The notes: generated from the letters alone by a model not told the origin. A stretch of DNA of 64,000 bases from Variovorax ginsengisoli (GCF_006438845.1 NZ_RCZJ01000009.1:25172-89171); one strand, 5' to 3'. Shown: positions 43,328 to 54,841, counted from the first letter of the stretch. Numbers and translations: made by a program.

Positions 43328-43885
43328 TCAGGCCGCCGACGGACCTGCCGCATCGATCGGTTGCAGCACGCGTCCATCGCCGATGAAGGATTCGCCGACC
43401 AGCATGCGGAAGACCACGCCCGGCGCGAACTTCGGCAAGGCCAGCGCGGGTGCGAGGAATTCAACCTCCAGCATCTGCGGTGTGCCGCGATAGAACGATC
43501 CGCCCTCGGGCACCCGCCACTTGCCGGAGAAGCCTTCGTTGCCGATCACGAAGGCGCAGTGGTGCTCGCCCTCGGCGATCGGCAGATCCTCGGCGGGCAC
43601 CGCCGCAGGGCGCAGCGTGAGCTCGACCTGCACCTGCGGCCTGAAGGGCTGGGCCACGTCGAATTCGGTGGTGGGGGCCGCTTCGGTCGGGAGCTTGCGC
43701 CGCACCTTTGTGATGAGCCAGGCGATCACGTTGCCGATCACCGGAATCCACAGCAGCATCAGCAGCGTTCCGACGTCGCGCAGCGTGGTGCCCGGGGCGC
43801 CGAGGTGCCTCAGCACGGCGCCGCCCAGGGCGACGCACAGAAGAAGAATGACGATGAGTTTGCGGCGGGCTTGGATGGTGGTCAT
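43328..43885 (-). CDS. Membrane protein of unknown function
   Basis: A 185-residue protein with two N-terminal membrane helices (about residues 9-25 and 35-60), a basic loop KVRRK, and a ~115-residue soluble C-terminal domain rich in beta strands. Short matches such as FSGKWRVPEGGSFYRGTP recall small beta-barrel domains of the EF-Tu domain 2 type, but this is weak. No catalytic motif is visible. It converges with the serine hydrolase gene and does not clearly belong to any operon. Confidence 0.7.
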   Translation of the reverse strand: MTTIQARRKLIVILLLCVALGGAVLRHLGAPGTTLRDVGTLLMLLWIPVIGNVIAWLITKVRRKLPTEAAPTTEFDVAQPFRPQVQVELTLRPAAVPAEDLPIAEGEHHCAFVIGNEGFSGKWRVPEGGSFYRGTPQMLEVEFLAPALALPKFAPGVVFRMLVGESFIGDGRVLQPIDAAGPSAA

Positions 43886-43972
43886 GGGCAGGAAGGTCGG
43901 GGGGCCGGGCCACTGTAACCACTCGCCGTCGGCGTCCGGCGTGCGCCGCGCCGGCCTGTCGCTGCAGCCGCC

Positions 43973-44458
43973 TCAGCCAGCGCCGCGCGTTTCCCAGAAA
44001 CCACGGTGCGTGGCGATCATTTCGTCGGCCACGGCCGGCACCGGGCCGATGACCGCGATGGGCTTCTGACCGCGTGCGAAGACCTCGCGGCAGGGAAGCG
44101 ACAGGGTCGGGTTCTCCGGATTGTCACCGGTCAGCGCATGCAAGGCCGTCTCCTCGGCGCCGTACACGATGCGGCCGATGTGCGCCCAGTAGGCGGTGGC
44201 CGCGCACATCGCGCAGGGCTCGACGGTCGTGACCAGCGTGCACTGCCACAGGTAGTCGGCCGGGTAGTTGAGCGACGCGGTGCGCGCCAGCGTAGCCTCG
44301 GCGTGGTGCACCGTGTCGATGTTGCCCTGCTCGGCGAGCACCGTGTCGCCGTCGGGCGCCACGAGCACGGCGCCGAACGGGTGGCGGCCCATCGCCATCG
44401 CGCGCTTCGCCACGTCGTTGGCGCGACGCAGCGCGCGCTCGATCTGCGCGTCGGTCAT
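43973..44458 (-). CDS. CDA-fold nucleoside/nucleobase deaminase (copy 2)
   Basis: A 161-residue zinc deaminase with HHAEATLAR and EPCAMCAATAYWAH as zinc and catalytic motifs. It is a paralog of the deaminase at 37368. The gene overlaps the ABC permease gene by ATGA, and is the last gene of the binding protein-ATPase-permease-deaminase operon. Ammonia release from the imported compound is the probable role. Guanine, cytosine or another amino-heterocycle are candidates; sequence alone does not decide. Confidence 0.9.
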   Translation of the reverse strand: MTDAQIERALRRANDVAKRAMAMGRHPFGAVLVAPDGDTVLAEQGNIDTVHHAEATLARTASLNYPADYLWQCTLVTTVEPCAMCAATAYWAHIGRIVYGAEETALHALTGDNPENPTLSLPCREVFARGQKPIAVIGPVPAVADEMIATHRGFWETRGAG

Positions 44459-45228
44459 TCGCCTTGCGACCCGCGGTGGGCCCAGCCGGTGGTGTGCTTC
44501 TCGACCACGCTGAAGAGTTCGTACATCAGCATCGCCATCGCGCCGACGACCATCAGTCCCGCAAAGGCCAGGCCCATCTGCATGGCCGAGCCGGCGGAGA
44601 TCAGCAGGTAGCCGATGCCCTCGTTCGCCGCCGTCATCTCCGACACCGTGGTGCCGACGAACGCCAGCGTGATGGCGACCTTCAACGAGGCGAAGAAGTA
44701 GGGCATGGAGCGCGGCAAGCCGATCTTCATCAGCACGTCCCAGCGCTTGGCGCCCAGCACGCGCAGCACGTCTTCCAGCTCGGGCTCGAGCGTGGCGAGG
44801 CCGGTCGCGATGTTCACCATGATCGGGAAGAAGCTGATGAGGAAGGCCGTGAGAATGGCCGGCCCCACGCCGATGCCGAACCATACGACCAGGATCGGCA
44901 CGAAGGCCGCCTTGGGCAGCGCGTTGAAGGCCGTCATCAGCGGGTACATGGCGGCATAGGCCAGGCGCGAGCTGCCGATCACGAAGCCCAGCAGCACACC
45001 CACCACGATCGCCAGGCCGAAGCCGGCCATGGTCACCCAGAAGGTGCGCCACGCGTGGCCCGCGATGACCTGCTTGAACTCCCAGAACTGCTCCCAGATG
45101 CGCGAGGGGCTGGGAAAAATAAAGTCCGACACGCCGAAGCCGCGGCAGACGATCTCCCAGAGCAGCAGCACGGCGATCAGCAGGAACCAGGGCGACCAGC
45201 GTTCGATCTGTTTGCTGTTCTTCATCAT
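44455..45228 (-). CDS. ABC transporter permease (SsuC/TauC type)
   Basis: A 257-residue inner-membrane permease with about six helices. The ATPase-contact (EAA) loop is around LEDVLRVLGAKRWDVLMKIGLPRSMPY. It belongs to the nitrate/sulfonate/taurine-type import permeases that serve NMT1 binding proteins. Start and stop overlap both neighbours by ATGA, which means tight translational coupling. The second start codon at 45225 is equivalent (MM). Confidence 0.92.
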   Translation of the reverse strand: MMKNSKQIERWSPWFLLIAVLLLWEIVCRGFGVSDFIFPSPSRIWEQFWEFKQVIAGHAWRTFWVTMAGFGLAIVVGVLLGFVIGSSRLAYAAMYPLMTAFNALPKAAFVPILVVWFGIGVGPAILTAFLISFFPIMVNIATGLATLEPELEDVLRVLGAKRWDVLMKIGLPRSMPYFFASLKVAITLAFVGTTVSEMTAANEGIGYLLISAGSAMQMGLAFAGLMVVGAMAMLMYELFSVVEKHTTGWAHRGSQGE

Positions 45229-46082
45229 GACGCCACCCCCGCTGCGGCTGTCTGCGCCTGGCTGATGCCGGTGTTCCGGATGGCGCCGATGTGGCCGCGC
45301 AGCTCCAGCACGATGTCGGTGAACTCCTTGGTGTAGGTCACTTCGAGCTCGCGCGGCCGTGGCAACTCGATCTCGCGCTTGACCACGAAGCGGCCCGGGG
45401 ACTTGCTCATCACGTACACGGTGTCGGCCAGAAACACGCTCTCGCGCAGGTCGTGCGTCACCAGAATCACGTTGAACTGCTGCTCGGTCCAGAGGTCGCG
45501 CAGGATGCACCACAGCTCTTCGCGCGTGAAGGCGTCGAGCGCGCCGAAAGGCTCGTCGAGCAGCAGCATCTTCGGTTCATGAATGAGCGCACGGCAGATG
45601 CTCGCGCGCTGCTGCATGCCGCCCGACAGCTGCCACGGAAACTTGTCTTCGTAGCCCGCGAGGCCGACCTTCTGCAGCAGCTTGCGGGCACGCTCGACGT
45701 ACTCCTTGCGCTTGGCCTTGAAGTTCGATCGGTACGGCTCGACGATCTCCAGCGGCAGCAGCACGTTGTCGACCGTGGTGCGCCACGGCAGCAGCGACGG
45801 CGCCTGAAAGGCCATGCCCGAGATCTTCAGCGGGCCCGTGACCGGCGCGCCGTCGATGCGGATCTTGCCCATCGAGGGCATCTTGAGCCCGGTCGTGAGC
45901 TTCATGAAGGTCGACTTGCCGCAGCCCGACGGGCCGACGATGGCGATGAACTCGCCACGCTTGACCTTCAGGTCGATGGCTTCGACCGCGAAGTGGTTCT
46001 CGCGCAGCAGTTCTTCGTTGTAGGCGAGCCAGACGTCCTGGAAGTCGACGAAGGGCGGCGCGGTACCGGCGGTGTCGCTCAT
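45225..46082 (-). CDS. ABC transporter ATPase (SsuB/TauB type)
   Basis: A 285-residue ATPase. Walker A is GPSGCGKSTFMK, the Q-loop is MAFQAPSLLPWRTT, the signature is LSGGMQQRASICRA, and Walker B is LLLDEPFGALD. The start at 46082 overlaps the binding-protein stop (ATGA); an upstream frame to 46136 has no family match. It powers import by the permease at 44455. Confidence 0.93.
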   Translation of the reverse strand: MSDTAGTAPPFVDFQDVWLAYNEELLRENHFAVEAIDLKVKRGEFIAIVGPSGCGKSTFMKLTTGLKMPSMGKIRIDGAPVTGPLKISGMAFQAPSLLPWRTTVDNVLLPLEIVEPYRSNFKAKRKEYVERARKLLQKVGLAGYEDKFPWQLSGGMQQRASICRALIHEPKMLLLDEPFGALDAFTREELWCILRDLWTEQQFNVILVTHDLRESVFLADTVYVMSKSPGRFVVKREIELPRPRELEVTYTKEFTDIVLELRGHIGAIRNTGISQAQTAAAGVAS

Positions 46083-47107
46083 CACTTCTTGAGAATGTTC
46101 AGTTCGGCTGCCGGCGGCAGCATGGCGCTGGTCCACACCGTGTCGGGGTTCACGCGGGACTTGGTGTTGAACGCGTCCGACACCTGCGAGGCCATCAGCG
46201 ACAGGCGCCCGGCGTTCACGGCGCCGAAGCCTTCGGTCTTGGCGTCGGAGCTGTTGATCACCGTGTCGATGGCCAACTGCAGCCGGCGCGTCTCGAGCTT
46301 GGAATCGATGATGCCGTCGCGCGCCTTCACCGATTCGATCGCGACCGCCGGGTTGGCGATCACTTCCTTGGCGCCCTTGGCGAAGGCCGTCAGAAAGGCT
46401 TTGACCGCCGCCGGGTTCTCCTTGATCAGCTTGGGCGACGCGATGATCACGTTGCCGTAGAGCTTCACGCCGTAGTCGGGGTACGGCAGGATCACGATGT
46501 CGGCGGCCTTGGCGCCGCGGGCCTCGAGGTTGAGCAGCGAGGTGAAGGTGAAGCCGGTGATGGCGTCGATGTCGCCGCGCATCAGCATCGTTTCGCGCAG
46601 CGTCGGGTCCATGGCCGTCCAGTTCACGGCGCCCACGTTGTTCGCCTTGGCGAAGATCGGAAAGGCGCGGCGGCCGGCATCGAACACGGGCGCGCCGAGC
46701 TTCTTGCCGGCGAGGTCGGCTGGCTTGGTGATGCCGCTCTTCTTCAGCGCCATGACCGAGGCCGGTGTGTTGTTGTAGACCATCATCACCGCGACCGGCT
46801 TGTTCGGCGCATCGGGGTTGTTGGCATGGAATTCCATCAGGGCGGCCAGGTCGGCGAAGCCCATCTCGTAGGCACCCGAGGCCACGCGCGTCACGGTGCC
46901 GCCGGAGCCGTTGCCCGCATCGATGGTCACGTCGAGGCCGGCGTTCTTGAAGTAGCCCTTGGCGGCCGGATGCAGGAAGAGCGCGGCGGGGCCTTCGAAG
47001 CGCCAGTCGAGCTGGAACTTGATCGGCGTTTGCGCATGGGCGGCGCCGAGGCCGAAGCTCAATGCGGATGCGGCGAGGAAGGACTGGATCAGTTGGCGCT
47101 TGTTCAT
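46082..47107 (-). CDS. NMT1/THI5-type ABC substrate-binding protein (copy 2)
   Basis: A 341-residue periplasmic binding protein; signal peptide about residues 1-25 (ending in AHAQ). FQLDWRFEGPAALFLHPAAKGYF and VTIDAGNGSGGTVTRVASG parallel the copy at 37886, and the C-termini (SAMLPPAAELN against SAMLPARSERM) also match. It is the first gene of the operon with ATPase, permease and deaminase. A sigma-54-type promoter lies 35-50 bp before the ATG. The most likely substrate is a nitrogen-containing ring compound. Confidence 0.92.
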   Translation of the reverse strand: MNKRQLIQSFLAASALSFGLGAAHAQTPIKFQLDWRFEGPAALFLHPAAKGYFKNAGLDVTIDAGNGSGGTVTRVASGAYEMGFADLAALMEFHANNPDAPNKPVAVMMVYNNTPASVMALKKSGITKPADLAGKKLGAPVFDAGRRAFPIFAKANNVGAVNWTAMDPTLRETMLMRGDIDAITGFTFTSLLNLEARGAKAADIVILPYPDYGVKLYGNVIIASPKLIKENPAAVKAFLTAFAKGAKEVIANPAVAIESVKARDGIIDSKLETRRLQLAIDTVINSSDAKTEGFGAVNAGRLSLMASQVSDAFNTKSRVNPDTVWTSAMLPPAAELNILKK

Positions 47108-47140
47108 CGGTGACTCTCGGTAAAGGGTGTCACCCATTCA

Positions 47141-47157
47141 AGCAATATCGGTGCCCG
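47141..47157 (-). promoter_or_regulatory. Sigma-54-type promoter of the binding protein-deaminase operon
   Basis: The minus strand reads CGGGCACCGATATTGCT. GG (47155-47154) and GC (47143-47142) are exactly 10 nt apart, the hexamer GGGCAC differs from TGGCAC by one base and TTGCT is a perfect -12 element. The predicted start falls about 23 bp before the ATG. Sigma-54 dependence fits nitrogen-limited expression of an ammonia-yielding uptake system. Confidence 0.65.
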
Positions 47158-47215
47158 CACGCCATTGGTGCGAATCCGGAGCACGTGCCAAAGGAGTGCG
47201 TGGTCGCCGCCCAGC

Positions 47216-47250
47216 AAAACGCCCCGCGCGGCGCACCGTCACGGGGCGTT
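47216..47250 (-). terminator. Intrinsic terminator of maeB
   Basis: AACGCCCCG (47218-47226) pairs with CGGGGCGTT (47242-47250); on the minus strand the stem is followed by a short T run. It lies just downstream of the maeB stop. Confidence 0.75.
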
Positions 47251-47266
47251 TCTCGCAAGCGATGCA

Positions 47267-49567
<2,301 letters not shown>

Positions 49568-49591
49568 GGGGCTCTCCGTGATCGTTGTCGT

Positions 49592-49632
49592 CAAAACAAA
49601 AGGAGAGGCTACCGCAAAGCGATGCCTCTCCT
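49592..49632 (-). terminator. Intrinsic terminator after the AI-2E-type permease gene
   Basis: AGGAGAGGC (49601-49609) pairs exactly with GCCTCTCCT (49624-49632). On the minus strand it is followed by TTTTGTTTTG. It separates the permease gene from maeB. Confidence 0.8.
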
Positions 49633-49694
49633 GAAGGGTGAAAACCACGCCTGCGGCGCTGTTGCACGAGCCCCGGCGACGTGGCCGGCGGCGA

Positions 49695-50783
49695 TCAGAA
49701 CGGGGGTGCCGAGTCCTTGCTGCCGTGGACGGCAGAGCCGTTGTTGGAGTCGACGAACAAGCTCCATGCGGCCATGAACAATGCCGCGATCACCGGGCCG
49801 ATCACGAAACCGTTGATGCCGAAGAGCGCCATGCCGCCGATGGTGGAGATCAGCACCACGTAATCGGGCATTTGCGTGTCCTTCCCGACCAGCAGCGGCC
49901 GCAGGATGTTGTCGATCAACCCGATCACGAAGACGCCGACGAACACCAGCCCCAGGCCCTTGGCGAGGGCGCCGCTGGCGAGCAGGTAAATAGCGACCGG
50001 ACCCCATATCAGCGCCGCACCCACGGCGGGCAGCAGCGACAGAAAGGCCATCACCACGCCCCAGAGCAGCGCGCCTTGCACGCCCAGCATCCAGAATGCC
50101 AGGCCGCCGATAGTGCCCTGCACCGCAGCGACGACCACGTTGCCCTTGACCGTCGCACGGATCACGGTGGTGAACTTGTTGAGCAGGTAGTGCGTGTGCG
50201 GACGGGCCAGCGGCAGCGCCTCGCGGATGGTCTTCGACAAGTCGGCGCCGTCTCTCAACAGGAAGAAGAGAAGGTAGAGCATCACGAAGAAGCTCACGAC
50301 GAAATCGAAGGTGTTCTGGCCGATGCTCAGCGCCTGCTGCGCGATCATTTGCGAACCCTGCGCCGCACCGGCCGACAGCTTGGTCAGCAGCGACTCGAGG
50401 TTGCCCAGGCCGAAGCGGTCCATCAGGTTCAGCACGGGGCGCGGGAGAGCACCGGCGATCTGCTGGAAGTAGGTCACGAAGTTGAGTTCACCGCTGCGCA
50501 GGCGCTGCGTCACGGTCGCCACATCCTGCACCAGAGACGCGGCGATCATCGACAGCGGCAGGAACACGATCACCAGGCAGATGGCCAGCGTGGCCAAGGC
50601 CGCCAGCGTGCGGCGCTTGCCCATCTTCACGAGCAACCATTTGTAGAGGGGGTTGAAGAGGATGGCCAGCGCCACACCCCAGAGCACCGCCCCCGCGAAG
50701 GGCAGCAGGATCCAGAAGAAGGCGACCGAGACGGCCGCCAGCAGGAAGAGGAAGAAGCCGCGCTGGAGTTGGGGTGAGATCAT
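49695..50783 (-). CDS. AI-2E family transporter
   Basis: A 362-residue membrane protein of the AI-2 exporter (PerM/TqsA) family with about eight helices. FFLFLLAAVSVAFFWILLPF opens the family domain, and the C-terminal half has LLPAVGAALIWGPVAIYLL and IDNILRPLLVGKDTQMPDYVVL, which are the most conserved stretches. Some members export autoinducer-2, others are Na+/H+ antiporters or of unknown function. It is a single gene with its own terminator. Confidence 0.92.
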   Translation of the reverse strand: MISPQLQRGFFLFLLAAVSVAFFWILLPFAGAVLWGVALAILFNPLYKWLLVKMGKRRTLAALATLAICLVIVFLPLSMIAASLVQDVATVTQRLRSGELNFVTYFQQIAGALPRPVLNLMDRFGLGNLESLLTKLSAGAAQGSQMIAQQALSIGQNTFDFVVSFFVMLYLLFFLLRDGADLSKTIREALPLARPHTHYLLNKFTTVIRATVKGNVVVAAVQGTIGGLAFWMLGVQGALLWGVVMAFLSLLPAVGAALIWGPVAIYLLASGALAKGLGLVFVGVFVIGLIDNILRPLLVGKDTQMPDYVVLISTIGGMALFGINGFVIGPVIAALFMAAWSLFVDSNNGSAVHGSKDSAPPF

Positions 50784-50896
50784 GAGCGGCTCGACTTTAG
50801 CCCACCGCAAGCGGCTTGCCTTGCGCACTTCGGCCTGGATGCGTCAGCGCAAACCGCGACCGCGCGTGGGCGGCTCGGCTCGCCAACGAACGCCTG

Positions 50897-52384
50897 TCAG
50901 TGCGCCTCGGCCTGTTTGGCTGCGGCGATGACCGCGGCCTCGTCGTGCTTGGCGCCGTTGAGGAACAGGTTTAGCAGGACGGCCGTGATCGATGCCAGCA
51001 GGATCCCCGACTCGATCAGCGAATGAAGGCCGTGCGGCATCCACTGCTTGAAGTTGGGGGCGATCAGCGGGATCATCCCCACGCCGATCGACACCGCGAC
51101 GATCATCGGGTTGTGCCGGTTGGTCTTGAAATCTACGCCCGACAGGATGCGGATGCCGGTGGCGGCGACCATGCCGAACATCACGAGACCTGCGCCGCCC
51201 AGCACCACGGTGGGCAGCGACTCGATCAGCGCCGCCATCTTCGGCAGCAGGCCCAGCACGACGAGAATCACGCCGCCCGCCACGCACACGTAGCGGCTCT
51301 TGATGCCCGTCACGGCCACCAGGCCCACGTTTTGCGAGAAGCTGGTGTACGGGAAGGTATTGAAGATGCCGCCGATGAGCGTGCCCAGGCCGTCGGTGCG
51401 CAGGCCTTTGGCGAGGTCCTTCTGGTCGATCTTGCGTTCGGTCATCTCGCCCAGCGCCAGGAACATGCCGGTCGACTCGATCATCACCACGATCATGATC
51501 AGCGTCATGGTGAGGATGAGGACCGGGTCGAACTGCGGCGCGCCGAAGTGGAAGGGCAGCACGACATCGAACCACGGCGCCTTGCCGACCTTCTCGTAGG
51601 TCATGATGCCCATCGCCGTGGCGACCACGCCACCGATCACGATGCCCAGCAGCACCGAGATGTTGGCGATGAAGCCTTTGGCGTACTTCACGATCAGCAG
51701 GATCGACACCAGCACCAATGCGGCCACGCCGAAGCCGGTGAGATCGGCGTACTTCGGGTTAGGCACCGTCGGCAGGATGGCGAAGCCCTTGGGCACAGGC
51801 GGAATCGCGCTGCCCGGCGAGGTGACGTCTGCCAGCCACTTGGCGTAGACCGGGTCGACGATGGCCGGCGCGGTCGGGCCGAAAGGGTTGCCGAAGATCC
51901 AGTTGATGCCCACGCGCATCAGGCTGATGCCGATGACCGCGATGATCGTGCCAGTGACCACCGGCGGGAAGAAGCGCAGCAGCTTGCTGACCGCGGGCGC
52001 AATGATGATCGATATCACCCCGGCCCCGATGATCGAGCCGAACAACAATTGCGCACCATTGACGCCAGGGTTGGCGTTGGCAATGGCCACCATCGGCGCG
52101 ACCGATGCGAAGGTCACGCCCATCATCACCGGAAGGCGGATGCCGAACCACTGCGTGGCGCCCAGCGACTGGATCAGCGTGGCAATGCCGCAGCAGAAGA
52201 GGTCGGCAGAGATCAGCAGGGCGACCTCGCTCGGGCTCAGCTTGAGTGCACGCCCGACGATCAGCGGCACCGCGACGGCGCCCGCATACATCACCAGCAC
52301 ATGCTGCAGGCCGAGGGCGGTGACCTTGCCGAGTGGCAACTTCTCATCGACGGCATGGACGCTGGAAGAACCGGAAGAACGCAT
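50897..52384 (-). CDS. NCS2 family purine (xanthine/urate-type) permease
   Basis: A 495-residue nucleobase:cation symporter-2 with about 12-14 helices. LGLQHVLVMYAGAVAVPLIVG is the N-terminal signature, and GTLIGGIFNTFPYTSFSQNVGLV is the core-domain motif of the xanthine/urate branch, in which the QNVG segment near the substrate site is conserved. It probably imports xanthine or uric acid, as expected next to a purine-degradation cluster. It is divergent from a LysR gene; the 116-bp gap has repeated CGATAAA sites. Confidence 0.93.
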   Translation of the reverse strand: MRSSGSSSVHAVDEKLPLGKVTALGLQHVLVMYAGAVAVPLIVGRALKLSPSEVALLISADLFCCGIATLIQSLGATQWFGIRLPVMMGVTFASVAPMVAIANANPGVNGAQLLFGSIIGAGVISIIIAPAVSKLLRFFPPVVTGTIIAVIGISLMRVGINWIFGNPFGPTAPAIVDPVYAKWLADVTSPGSAIPPVPKGFAILPTVPNPKYADLTGFGVAALVLVSILLIVKYAKGFIANISVLLGIVIGGVVATAMGIMTYEKVGKAPWFDVVLPFHFGAPQFDPVLILTMTLIMIVVMIESTGMFLALGEMTERKIDQKDLAKGLRTDGLGTLIGGIFNTFPYTSFSQNVGLVAVTGIKSRYVCVAGGVILVVLGLLPKMAALIESLPTVVLGGAGLVMFGMVAATGIRILSGVDFKTNRHNPMIVAVSIGVGMIPLIAPNFKQWMPHGLHSLIESGILLASITAVLLNLFLNGAKHDEAAVIAAAKQAEAH

Positions 52385-52459
52385 CGAAAGCTCCTGACAA
52401 GGGGCGAGGTCGGGCCGCGGGATGGGCCGAAGCCCGAAGAATAGACAAATCGCCGTCAT

Positions 52460-52484
52460 CGATAAAGTCGGACAATTCGATAAA
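52460..52484. promoter_or_regulatory. Paired CGATAAA repeats between NCS2 and LysR genes
   Basis: CGATAAA occurs at 52460-52466 and 52478-52484, an 18-bp period (nearly two helical turns), in the divergent gap. The LysR protein encoded at 52501 is the natural candidate to bind it. Confidence 0.45.
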
Positions 52485-52500
52485 TCAATCAGGATTCGCG

Positions 52501-53394
52501 ATGAAACCCACTCTGGTCGAACTGCGCGTGTTCGTCGCCGTGGCCGAAAGCGGGCATTTCACTCGGGCGGCCGAGCGTCTGGGCATGTCGCAGTCGTCGC
52601 TCAGCGCGGCGCTCGGGAAGCTCGAGAAGATGCTCGGTACCCGGCTCTTCGACCGGCACACACGCGCCTGCCAGCCGACCGAGGCCGGCACGGCGCTGCT
52701 GCCGGCAGCGCGCCGGCTGGTGGCCGACTGGGATCAGTTGCTTGGCAGCGCGCACGACTTTGCGGTGTTCGCGCGCGGCCGCGTCGACATTGCCGCTCCC
52801 AATGCGCAATGCGCGCTCCTGCTCCCGCCGCTGATCCGCAGCTTTCGCGAAAGCCACCCAGGCGTGCGTGTGGTGCTGCACGATGTGCCGGAGCACGAGG
52901 TGCATGCGCTGGTGCGCAGCGGCGCTGCCGACCTCGGCATCGCGACGCAGACCGATGCGCGCACCGACCTGGTCGTCACGCCCCTTTTCACCGACCAGTT
53001 CATCGCGGTGCTGCCGCCGGGGCATGCGCTGAGTGCCAAGCGATCACTCGAATGGTCGCAGCTGGCGCGCGAATCGATCATCGGCTACCTCCCGGGCAAC
53101 CCGGTGCGCCGCCTGCTCGACGAAAAGCTGGCCGAGCGCGGCATCACGCTCGACTACGCCTTCGAGATCGCCTTGCCCTGGACCACCGTCGGGCTGGCGC
53201 GCGAGGGGCTGGGCGTGGCGGTGGTCACGATGGCGCTGCGACCGCTGGCGCAATGGCACGGCTTGGAGGTGCGGCCCGTCGGCCGGCCGCAGTTGGCACG
53301 GACGCTGGTGCTGCTGCGCGCGCCCGGCAATTCGCTGTCGCCGGCGGCGGCCGCGTTCAAGGAACTGCTGGCGGGCGCCTCGCCCGCCGGTTGA
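52501..53394 (+). CDS. LysR-family regulator next to the purine permease
   Basis: A 297-residue LysR regulator: HTH (ESGHFTRAAERLGMSQSSLS, AALGKLEKMLGTRLFDRHTR) and a substrate-binding domain with the usual motif SGAADLGIATQT. The gene is divergent from the NCS2 permease with 116 bp between starts, so the permease is the likely target. The effector could be a purine degradation intermediate (inference from context). Confidence 0.9.
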   Translation: MKPTLVELRVFVAVAESGHFTRAAERLGMSQSSLSAALGKLEKMLGTRLFDRHTRACQPTEAGTALLPAARRLVADWDQLLGSAHDFAVFARGRVDIAAPNAQCALLLPPLIRSFRESHPGVRVVLHDVPEHEVHALVRSGAADLGIATQTDARTDLVVTPLFTDQFIAVLPPGHALSAKRSLEWSQLARESIIGYLPGNPVRRLLDEKLAERGITLDYAFEIALPWTTVGLAREGLGVAVVTMALRPLAQWHGLEVRPVGRPQLARTLVLLRAPGNSLSPAAAAFKELLAGASPAG

Positions 53395-53398
53395 GCGC

Positions 53399-54841
53399 TC
53401 AGGTGCGCTTGGCGCCGCGCATCAGCACCATGTAGATCACGGCGCCGCCGATGGCGCCGATGACCCAGCCGAAGTTGTTCTCGGGCAGCACCTTGAGCAG
53501 CTGCGTGCTGATTTCCCAGCCGATCGACAGGATGCTCGCGAGGACGAGCGCCGTCACACCGACCTTGTTCCACCCGCCGTCGTAGTGGTAGCGTCCGCTC
53601 GGCGCCATGCTGTAGAGGTCTTCGACCTTCAGCACTTGCTTCTTGAGCAGATAGAAGTCGGCCACCATCACCCCGAAGAGCGGCGCCAGCACCGCACCGA
53701 ACACGCTCACGAAAATCGTGATGGCCTTCGGGCTGTCGACGAAGATCCAGGGGCACACCAGGACCGCCAGGATGGAGGTGATCAGCCCACCGCGCTTGAA
53801 GTCGACGTGCTTGGGGAACAGGTTGGCGAAATCGTAGGCCGGCGAGACGAAGTTCGCCACGATGTTGATGCCCATGGTCGCGATGATGAAGGTCACGCTG
53901 CCGAGCACCACGGCCCACTTGTTGTCGATCTTCGAGACGATCTCGATCGGGTCCATGATCATGTGGCCGAACACCTTGGCGCTGCCTGCCGTCACCACCA
54001 CCACGATGATCGCGAAGAGGATGAAGTTCACCGGCAGCCCCAGGAAGTTGCCGATCTTCATGTCGCGTGGGGTCTTGGCGTACCGCGAGAAGTCGCCGAA
54101 GTTGAGCAGCAGCGCGGCAAAGTAGCTCACCACCAGCAGGATGGCGCTGCCCATGGCGATGAAGGATTCCGTGCCGGTCAGCACCTTGTCGCTGAGCGTG
54201 AGGTCGAGTGAATCCCAACCCGCCTTCCAAATGATCCAGCCCATGAGCAGGAACATCACGACGTACACCGCAGGGCCGCAGAAGTCGATGAACTTGCGGA
54301 TGGCTTCCATCCCGCGCTGGAAGATCAGCAGCTGGAAGATCCACATGAAGAAGAAGCAGGCCCAGCCGAGCAGGTCGAGCCGCAGGAAACTGGTGGTGTG
54401 CAGTGCCGCCGCAGCGGGGAAGAAGACCAGCACCAGCGTAGCGACCGCTTTAGAAGCGAAGTACGTCTGCACGCCGTACCAGACCACCCCGACCACGCCG
54501 CGGATCAACGCGGCGAAGTTCGCGCCCATCACGCCCATGCTGACCCGCGCCATCACCGGGTAGGGAATGCCGTGCTGTTGGCTCGGCTTGCCGATCCAGT
54601 TCATCAACACGTTGACGATCGCGATGCCGACCACGAGCGCGGCGAGCACCTGCCATCCGTTGAGCCCGAGCAGGAACAGGCTGGCTGCGAAGGTGTAGCC
54701 GCCGACGCTGTGCACATCGGACATCCACATCGCGAACACGCTGTAGGAGGACCAGGTTTTCTTCGCGCCCGTGACGGGTGCCAGGTCTTCGTTGATGAGG
54801 CGCAGGTCTGCGCCTGGTATGCCGTGATGGCCTTCGTTCAT
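53399..54841 (-). CDS. NCS1 family nucleobase/allantoin permease
   Basis: A 480-residue NCS1 symporter with about 12 helices. WSSYSVFAMWMSDVHSVGGYTFAASL is the typical NCS1 opening (helix 1). YPVMARVSMGVMGANFAALIRG and VVWYGVQTYFASKA form the substrate-site region (helix 3). NCS1 members carry cytosine, uracil, hydantoins, allantoin or purines; context favours allantoin or a related ureide. Possibly expressed with the GntR gene, whose stop is 109 bp upstream on the same strand. Confidence 0.92.
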   Translation of the reverse strand: MNEGHHGIPGADLRLINEDLAPVTGAKKTWSSYSVFAMWMSDVHSVGGYTFAASLFLLGLNGWQVLAALVVGIAIVNVLMNWIGKPSQQHGIPYPVMARVSMGVMGANFAALIRGVVGVVWYGVQTYFASKAVATLVLVFFPAAAALHTTSFLRLDLLGWACFFFMWIFQLLIFQRGMEAIRKFIDFCGPAVYVVMFLLMGWIIWKAGWDSLDLTLSDKVLTGTESFIAMGSAILLVVSYFAALLLNFGDFSRYAKTPRDMKIGNFLGLPVNFILFAIIVVVVTAGSAKVFGHMIMDPIEIVSKIDNKWAVVLGSVTFIIATMGINIVANFVSPAYDFANLFPKHVDFKRGGLITSILAVLVCPWIFVDSPKAITIFVSVFGAVLAPLFGVMVADFYLLKKQVLKVEDLYSMAPSGRYHYDGGWNKVGVTALVLASILSIGWEISTQLLKVLPENNFGWVIGAIGGAVIYMVLMRGAKRT

